This document shows positions 5,192 to 9,969 of a DNA stretch of 9,969 nt, in pieces. The notes below the pieces were generated by a model. It ran no database searches and was not told the DNA's origin. It saw nothing but the letters and a program-made list of their open reading frames with translations. Numbering within the stretch: the first letter of the stretch is position 1; every line of letters starts with the position of its first letter. The position numbers and the translations under genes are program-made. The DNA is from CAYSBA01 sp964429075 [NCBI: uncultured bacterium] (lineage in GTDB: Bacteria; CAYSBA01), in the NCBI GenBank assembly GCA_964429075.1, contig CAYSBA010000025.1:1-9969 (forward strand). The letters run 5' to 3'.

Positions 5192-7570
5192 TCAGTTTCT
5201 AAGAGGTTTGCCGGTCATCAATAGGGCCTGCATCCTTTCCTGACTCTTCTTTTCACCACAAAGGCTCACAAATGCCTCTCTCTCAAGATCAAGAAGATAT
5301 TGCTCTGTTACAGGCTTCCATCTCTTTGCCTCATCTCCACCACACAGGATATGAGCCAGCTTGGAGCCAATTAATTCATCGTGTTCACTGATAAGACCCC
5401 TTAGTCTCATACTTTTTAATGAGTCTACAAGTACTAGTTCTACTTCTTTACCCGGGAGATAGATCTCTTCTAAGGGAGTTTGTGATTTGTAATTCTCTGA
5501 CATCTTGATCGCAATCTCTTTGGCCTTTTTAATCCTGTGATCTGGATTAAATACGAATATATCATCGCTTTTTAGGTATCCTAACTTTTTGGCATTTTTT
5601 GCACTCATAGATACCTTTGCAAAGCCAATGAGTTCGAAGGCCTTTCTTATTGGAGGGAAGAAACCACCCTGAACAGACTCCTGCATCCTTATTACCATCT
5701 CTTTACAACCACCGCCAGCAGGGATGAGGCCGGCACCCACCTCAACAAGACCCATATAAAGCTCAGGGGATGCAACAACACGGTTTGAGCCAAGTATGAC
5801 TTCACAGCCTCCGCCCAGTGCCATATTGTGTGGTGCAGAGACCACTGGAATAGATGAATACTTTAACCGCATGGTAGCACTCTGGAATTGTCTGACTGCC
5901 TCATTGACTGCATCCCAATCACCGGATTGACTCAACATCAGAATCAACATCAGATTTGCACCTGCAGAAAAGTGTTCACCATCGTTTGCCACAACGAGAC
6001 CTCTACCATCCTTTTCTGCAATATCACATGCCCTGTGGATCATCTTTATGATGTCATCATCTATGGCATTCATTTTGGAATGAAATTCAAGCAGAAAGAT
6101 TCCATCATCGATATCATAGATGCTTGCAGATAGATTTTTTTCTACAAGCTTTTCTTTGCTGGATTTTAGTATGTCAAAGTAAAAGGATGATGGGTCGAGT
6201 TCTACAGGTTTATAATCTCTCTGTGTAAAATCAAAGTACAACTTTTTCATATTTTCATAGCGGTAAAGATCTTCTATATCCTTAAGGTCATCTGGAACCG
6301 GTTTGGATGTTTCAGAAAGACGTTTTGTAAAAAAGTCAAGTCCGATTGCATCAAGGCTCTCAAAAGGACCCATGTCCCAGCCAAAGCCCCATCTCATTGC
6401 TCTATCTATATCGACAATATTGTTGGCAATCTCATCTTTTATCTTCAGGGTGTAAAGAATAGTTGAGCTGAACACCTCCCATGCCATTCTGGCAGCATCA
6501 TCTTCACCTGCAAGGAGAGTCTTGAGTCTTTCTGAGGGATCGTCGATCGACTTTGCTGCACTCAGAGATGGAAATTTCCTTTTTTCTGGTTCAAAATACT
6601 CCATCTTTTTGACATCTAATGCAAGGATCTTCTTTTGTCCGTTCTTTTTGATCCTTTTGTAGAAGCCACCTCCTGCCTTTGCACCGAGTAGTTTTTGATC
6701 TATCATAGTTTTTAAGAACTCTGGTGGCCTAAAAAGATCCCTCTCTGGATCATCCGGACATCCTTCGTAAATGTTGTTTGCCACATGATAGAGTGTATCT
6801 ATTCCTACAAGATCAGCTGTTCTGAACACAGCACTCTTTGGTCTACCCATCGGTTTTCCAAAAATGTTGTCTATATCTTTGATAGTCAAGCTGGATTCAG
6901 GAAGGAGTGAGAGGACCTTCATCATTCCATATACACCGATGCGGTTGGCTATAAAATTTGGTGTATCCTTGGCCTCAACTACACCTTTACCAACCCTGTC
7001 CCTTATAAAATGATACATGAACTTGAATACATCTTCATCTGTGTCATTGGTCCTTACAAGTTCGACAAGTCTGAGATATCTAGGTGGGTTAAAGAAGTGG
7101 GTGATTAACATGTGTGCCCTCATCTCTTCATCAAGACCCTCTTTGAGGAGCCTTAGAGGAATACCGGATGTGTTGGAACTGACAATACTTTTTTTCTTTC
7201 TGTATCTTGAAATGGTCTCAAACACCTTTCGTTTGATGTCTAAGTTTTCCACGACAACCTCAATGATCCAATCTGCCTCCCTCATCTTCTCGATGTCATC
7301 CTCCAGATTACCAAGTTCTATTCTCCTTGCATCCCGTTTGTCATAGAGATGGGGTGGTTTTGCTTCGAGCATCCTTTTGAAGTTTGTTTCAACTATGTAA
7401 TTTCTTACCTTTCTATCCCGGGGACTCAGACCCTTAAGTTCAGAAGGGACATCTTTTGGAACTATGTCCAAAAGGAGTACATCTATTCCTACATTGGCAA
7501 GATGGGCAGCAATGCCTGAGCCCATAACCCCGGAACCTACTATACAGACCTTTCTTATATCATCAACCAT
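5192..7570 (-). CDS. fadN: 3-hydroxyacyl-CoA dehydrogenase / enoyl-CoA hydratase fusion (FadN type)
   Basis: This 792-residue cytosolic enzyme hydrates enoyl-CoA and oxidises 3-hydroxyacyl-CoA with NAD+ in beta-oxidation. The order is dehydrogenase first: Rossmann motif GSGVMGSGIAAHLA (12-25), SSNTSG (131-136), catalytic H158 in HFFNPPRY with partner E170, and a helical C-terminal HAD region to about 310, with a second HAD-like helical part near 360-450. The crotonase domain follows from about 480: oxyanion-hole segments FSAGAN (534-539) and ALGGGCE (584-590), and both catalytic acids, E590 and E610 (GLVEVG). This N-HAD/C-hydratase order and the length match Bacillus FadN (YusL, about 789 aa), not E. 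coli FadB, whose order is reversed. SD GGAGG precedes ATG 7570. It is third in the operon, 26 bp after fadA, as in Bacillus fadN-fadA but with gene order reversed. All key residues are present. Confidence 0.95.
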   Translation of the reverse strand: MVDDIRKVCIVGSGVMGSGIAAHLANVGIDVLLLDIVPKDVPSELKGLSPRDRKVRNYIVETNFKRMLEAKPPHLYDKRDARRIELGNLEDDIEKMREADWIIEVVVENLDIKRKVFETISRYRKKKSIVSSNTSGIPLRLLKEGLDEEMRAHMLITHFFNPPRYLRLVELVRTNDTDEDVFKFMYHFIRDRVGKGVVEAKDTPNFIANRIGVYGMMKVLSLLPESSLTIKDIDNIFGKPMGRPKSAVFRTADLVGIDTLYHVANNIYEGCPDDPERDLFRPPEFLKTMIDQKLLGAKAGGGFYKRIKKNGQKKILALDVKKMEYFEPEKRKFPSLSAAKSIDDPSERLKTLLAGEDDAARMAWEVFSSTILYTLKIKDEIANNIVDIDRAMRWGFGWDMGPFESLDAIGLDFFTKRLSETSKPVPDDLKDIEDLYRYENMKKLYFDFTQRDYKPVELDPSSFYFDILKSSKEKLVEKNLSASIYDIDDGIFLLEFHSKMNAIDDDIIKMIHRACDIAEKDGRGLVVANDGEHFSAGANLMLILMLSQSGDWDAVNEAVRQFQSATMRLKYSSIPVVSAPHNMALGGGCEVILGSNRVVASPELYMGLVEVGAGLIPAGGGCKEMVIRMQESVQGGFFPPIRKAFELIGFAKVSMSAKNAKKLGYLKSDDIFVFNPDHRIKKAKEIAIKMSENYKSQTPLEEIYLPGKEVELVLVDSLKSMRLRGLISEHDELIGSKLAHILCGGDEAKRWKPVTEQYLLDLEREAFVSLCGEKKSQERMQALLMTGKPLRN

Positions 7571-7596
7571 TATTTACCTCCATTATAAAGGTAGAA

Positions 7597-8742
7597 TCAA
7601 ACCCTCTCAATTATAGTTGCAAGACCCTGCCCACCACCTATGCACATTGTCTCAAGACCAACAGTCTTATCAAAGTCTATAAGATCATAAATCAGGGTCG
7701 ACATGATCCTTGCACCGGTACAGCCGAGGGGATGACCAATTGCAATTGCTCCACCCTTTGGATTTAGCTTTGATTCATCGATCCCGAGTTGATCAACAAC
7801 AGCAATTGATTGTGAAGCGAATGCCTCGTTTAGTTCGACTATGTCTATATCAGACAGACTCATACCTGCCCTCTTCAATGCCTTTGGCACAGCTTTCACA
7901 GGCCCGACACCCATAAATTCAGGTTCAACCCCTGCTGCTGCAAAAGCAACAATCCTTGCAAGTGGTTTTACACCATATTTCTTTACAGCAGACTCAGACA
8001 TAATAACACATGCAGCAGCACCATCATTCATAGGGCTTGAATTTCCAGCAGTTACAGTACCATCAGCCATAAATGCAGGTTTGAGTTCTGCAAGCTTTTC
8101 AAGAGATGTATCTTCTCTTGGACATTCATCCTTATCAAAGATCCGCCCATCAGATAGGGTAACAGGTACAATTTCTTTTTTAAAAAGTCCATCTTTTTGG
8201 GCCTTGATTGCCTTCTGGTGACTCTTTAATGCAAATCTGTCCTGTGCCTCCCTTGTAATGTTATATTTCTTTGCAATATTCTCTGCAGTTATACCCATTG
8301 GAATGTATGCCTGTGGAAAATCGGGGTTGAAGAATTTTTCATTAAAAGAGGGGTTAAATCCACCCATTGGTACATGAGACATACTCTCCACACCTCCAAC
8401 CACGAAGATATCCCCAAAACCTGACATTATGTATGATGCCGCAATGTTAATCGCCTCAAGACTTGAGGCACAAAATCTGTTCACTGTAAATGCCGGGACA
8501 TCTACCGGAAAGCCAGCAAGTAGCCATATCAATCTTGCCACATTAAGACCCTGTTCACCTTCCGGCATTGCACAACCAATAATTACATCATCAACATCTT
8601 CAGGCTTCAACCCTTCGACTCGCAAGACAGCCTCTTTTACTACAAGGGCACCAAGATCATCTATTCTCTCTGTTACAAGACTACCTTTGTTTGCCTTTCC
8701 AATAGGGGTCCTTACTGCAGACACAATGTAAGCCTTAGCCAT
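7597..8742 (-). CDS. fadA: Acetyl-CoA acyltransferase (3-ketoacyl-CoA thiolase)
   Basis: This 381-residue thiolase cleaves 3-ketoacyl-CoA with CoA to acetyl-CoA and a shortened acyl-CoA, the last step of each beta-oxidation turn. Nucleophile C91 lies in NRFCASSLEAI, followed by VVGGVESMS (114-122), NEAFA (305-309) and H337 in GGAIAIGHPLGCTGAR. The second cysteine is C367 in MCIGGGQG. Length and motifs are full and typical. The start is set by GGAGGAG-AAA-ATG (SD 8746-8752), which lies inside the end of the upstream small gene; the two overlap by 8 bp (ATGGCTAA), implying translational coupling. Pairing with fadN supports a degradative role over acetoacetyl-CoA biosynthesis. No acyl-CoA dehydrogenase or ETF gene is visible, so the first oxidation step is encoded elsewhere. 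Confidence 0.95.
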   Translation of the reverse strand: MAKAYIVSAVRTPIGKANKGSLVTERIDDLGALVVKEAVLRVEGLKPEDVDDVIIGCAMPEGEQGLNVARLIWLLAGFPVDVPAFTVNRFCASSLEAINIAASYIMSGFGDIFVVGGVESMSHVPMGGFNPSFNEKFFNPDFPQAYIPMGITAENIAKKYNITREAQDRFALKSHQKAIKAQKDGLFKKEIVPVTLSDGRIFDKDECPREDTSLEKLAELKPAFMADGTVTAGNSSPMNDGAAACVIMSESAVKKYGVKPLARIVAFAAAGVEPEFMGVGPVKAVPKALKRAGMSLSDIDIVELNEAFASQSIAVVDQLGIDESKLNPKGGAIAIGHPLGCTGARIMSTLIYDLIDFDKTVGLETMCIGGGQGLATIIERV

Positions 8743-9091
8743 TTTCTCCTCCTTCTGGTGTTAAAGATTTTGTTTTATTCATTAGATATATAATATTTGC
8801 AGGGCACATAAAAAAATCATCGATGTTTAAACTCTCTTTACCAGCTGTCTCATCGTGGTATACAACATCTATCCTGAAGGGGTAGTCACTTTTGAGAGGA
8901 TCACAAATCCCGCACTCTATACAACCCCAGCGTTGAAAACTTTTTTCGATCTTATCAATATCGAATGGATAAAGACCATCATCTTTATAAAGGTCTATAA
9001 AGACATCAGCACCCTCATCCTCAGGTGATCTGGTTAATCTCGAAACAAGATGTTTTATGAGTGCCAACCCGAGTATTATATAGCTCTTCAT
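8735..9091 (-). CDS. Small four-cysteine protein of the beta-oxidation operon, function unknown
   Basis: I do not recognise this 118-residue protein. Its notable feature is C57-x2-C60-x2-C63 (GCIECGICDP), plus a lone distant C96 in FFMCPANI. The first triad looks like half of a ferredoxin-type 4Fe-4S motif (CIECGxC...CP), with the fourth ligand displaced by 32 residues instead of the usual 3. A 4Fe-4S cluster or a zinc site is plausible. The N-terminus (MKSYIILGLALIKHLVSRL) is hydrophobic with basic residues, more like an amphipathic helix or weak membrane anchor than a signal peptide. The middle is acidic. It is the first gene of the unit and overlaps fadA by 8 bp, so it is very probably made with the thiolase. 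ATG 9091 has only a weak SD (GAAAAG, rather far upstream), with an in-frame stop upstream and no other start between. Electron transfer for acyl-CoA oxidation is conceivable but unproven. Confidence 0.75.
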   Translation of the reverse strand: MKSYIILGLALIKHLVSRLTRSPEDEGADVFIDLYKDDGLYPFDIDKIEKSFQRWGCIECGICDPLKSDYPFRIDVVYHDETAGKESLNIDDFFMCPANIIYLMNKTKSLTPEGGENG

Positions 9092-9115
9092 GATAATATA
9101 CTTTTCGTTGAATAA

Positions 9116-9144
9116 TCCCTATCATTTATGGAACAGTGTGTCAA
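9116..9144 (-). promoter_or_regulatory. Candidate promoter of the small-protein/fadA/fadN operon
   Basis: On the minus strand a perfect TTGACA (9139-9144) is followed at 17 bp by TAGGGA (9116-9121), a poor -10. The position, 25-50 nt before ATG 9091, is right, but the weak -10 suggests an activator-dependent promoter or a wrong guess. No clear FadR- or TetR-type palindrome was found nearby. Confidence 0.3.
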
Positions 9145-9169
9145 ACATAAACAGATATTGTATGTATAA

Positions 9170-9195
9170 TAAAAAAGGACCCAAAAAGGGTCCTT
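9170..9195 (-). terminator. Rho-independent terminator of sodB
   Basis: On the minus strand AAGGACCC (9188-9195 complement) pairs with GGGTCCTT (9175-9182 complement) across a five-T loop and runs into TTTTT-ATTAT. It lies about 35 nt after the sodB stop, so sodB is monocistronic and separated from the fatty-acid operon. Confidence 0.9.
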
Positions 9196-9229
9196 GATGA
9201 GTGATTATTTTAAGGGGTACTCGCTCTGC

Positions 9230-9808
9230 TTATGAATTGTAGCGCTCTAAGACTCTATCCCAGTCTACAACATTCCACCAGGCTTCAATATAATCAGGCC
9301 GTCTGTTCTGATATTTTAGATAGTATGCATGCTCCCATACATCAATTGTTAAAAGGGCCTTAAGACCATGTCTGAGTGGAGTATCTGCATTTTGTGTCTG
9401 GATTATCTTAAGGCTGTCACCATCTTTCACAAGCCATGTCCAGCCAGAACCAAATAGTGTTGCTGCCTTTTGTGAAAACTCCTCCTTGAACTTTTCAAAG
9501 CTTCCAAAGGCATTATTTATTGCAGTCAAAAGGTCGCCTTCAGGTTTTGAACCACCTGGTTTCATGGATTCGAAATAGAAGGTATGATTCCATACTTGTG
9601 CTGCATTGTTGAATATACCGCCCTCTGCATTTTTTATTATCTCTTCGAGGGTCTTGTTTTGCCATTGAGGATCCTTTTCAATTGCAGCATTGAGTTTATT
9701 TACATAGCCTGCATGGTGTTTACCATGATGAATACGAAGGGTTTGTTCATCAATAAAGGGCTCCAATGCATCATACCCATAGGGTAACTCTGGCAGTTTA
9801 AAGGCCAT
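9230..9808 (-). CDS. sodB: Superoxide dismutase, iron type
   Basis: This 192-residue cytosolic enzyme converts superoxide to peroxide and oxygen. The metal ligands are all present: H27 (LRIHHGKHH), H75 (QVWNHTF), D156 and H160 (TIDVWEHAYY). Q71 in NNAAQVWNH and the FGSGWTWLV segment are marks of the Fe-type rather than the Mn-type, though cambialistic use cannot be excluded. Length and the absence of a signal peptide match E. coli SodB. I start it at ATG 9808: the in-frame ATG at 9820 is part of the SD run (ATGGAGGAGAAAATG) and would only add MEEK. The gene is monocistronic, with its own promoter and terminator, and has a PerR/Fur-like operator over the -10. Confidence 0.96.
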   Translation of the reverse strand: MAFKLPELPYGYDALEPFIDEQTLRIHHGKHHAGYVNKLNAAIEKDPQWQNKTLEEIIKNAEGGIFNNAAQVWNHTFYFESMKPGGSKPEGDLLTAINNAFGSFEKFKEEFSQKAATLFGSGWTWLVKDGDSLKIIQTQNADTPLRHGLKALLTIDVWEHAYYLKYQNRRPDYIEAWWNVVDWDRVLERYNS

Positions 9809-9838
9809 TTTCTCCTCCATCCTAAGGTTTGTTGAAAA

Positions 9839-9853
9839 TTATAATTATTTTAA
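9839..9853. promoter_or_regulatory. PerR-type (Fur family) operator over the sodB promoter
   Basis: TTATAATTATTTTAA (9839-9853) matches the PerR consensus TTATAATnATTATAA at 13 of 14 defined positions. It overlaps the sodB -10 (9847-9852), so a bound repressor would block RNA polymerase. The surroundings are very AT-rich, which raises the chance of an accidental match. Whether this organism has PerR is not visible here. Confidence 0.5.
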
Positions 9854-9875
9854 TTATCCACAAAACCAATGTCAA
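9847..9875 (-). promoter_or_regulatory. Sigma-70 promoter of sodB
   Basis: On the minus strand a perfect TTGACA (9870-9875) and TAAAAT (9847-9852) are separated by exactly 17 bp, about 40 nt before ATG 9808. This is one of the two best promoter matches in the window. Confidence 0.75.
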
Positions 9876-9969
9876 GGCTTAGGCTTAAAATTGGACTAAT
9901 ATGGAAAATATTTATATAAATTATTAAGTAAAAGATCAGGATGATCTCGTCAGGTAAGAAGATCAAAAG
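9876..9969 (+). other. Unassigned right edge, possible start of a divergent gene
   Basis: No gene can be supported here. On plus there is a weak promoter-like pair, TTGGAC (9891-9896) and TATAAA (9915-9920), with an 18-bp spacer. An ATG at 9941 opens a frame (MISSGKKIK) that runs off the edge after nine codons without a convincing SD. It could be the start of a gene divergent from sodB, or nothing. Confidence 0.2.

Noticed and set aside
7017-7346. Plus-strand open frames within fadN and fadA (also 5888-6133, 7710-8221, 8429-8731)
   Set aside because: All are opposite well-conserved enzyme sequence with intact catalytic motifs and lack start signals of their own.

Overview
The window looks like chromosomal DNA of an AT-rich, Gram-negative bacterium. 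Exported cysteine-rich proteins built from C-x4-D-C-P-x-G-x2-C modules, a Flp-type pilin and a FadN-type beta-oxidation protein together are most familiar from low-GC Deltaproteobacteria-like lineages (Myxococcota, Bradymonadia, SAR324 and relatives). That placement is inference from gene content; there is no rRNA or tRNA here to test it. Every gene except the one cut by the left edge is intact.

Left part (1-4730), cell surface. A long secreted protein runs leftwards off the edge (1-2366, minus). I read it as a two-lobed TULIP/BPI-like body with a perfect EF-hand loop between the lobes and an Ig-like domain behind. Divergent from it, across a 151-bp promoter region, are two tandem genes for cysteine-rich exported proteins (51 and 43 Cys, about ten four-Cys modules each). 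These are followed by a small Flp/Tad-type pilin and a clear rho-independent terminator. The block looks like a surface or envelope locus; no assembly machinery is visible.

Middle (4731-5190), redox. A cytoplasmic thioredoxin (trxA) has its own near-consensus promoter and ends at a bidirectional terminator shared with the convergent fatty-acid operon.

Right part (5192-9091, minus), fatty-acid beta-oxidation. The transcription order is a small four-cysteine protein, then thiolase FadA, then the 3-hydroxyacyl-CoA dehydrogenase/enoyl-CoA hydratase fusion FadN. The first two genes overlap by 8 bp. FadN would catalyse hydration and oxidation and FadA the thiolytic cleavage; the small protein is an unassigned possible Fe-S or electron-transfer partner. 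No acyl-CoA dehydrogenase lies in the window.

Right edge (9170-9969). An iron-type superoxide dismutase (sodB, minus) has its own terminator and a consensus-like promoter whose -10 lies inside a near-perfect PerR-type operator, suggesting peroxide- or iron-responsive control. The last ~90 bp hold no supported gene.

Main points of interest: the TULIP/BPI-like reading of the long surface protein, its divergent pairing with two Cys-rich module proteins and an orphan pilin, the four-Cys protein coupled to fadA, and the PerR-like box on sodB.
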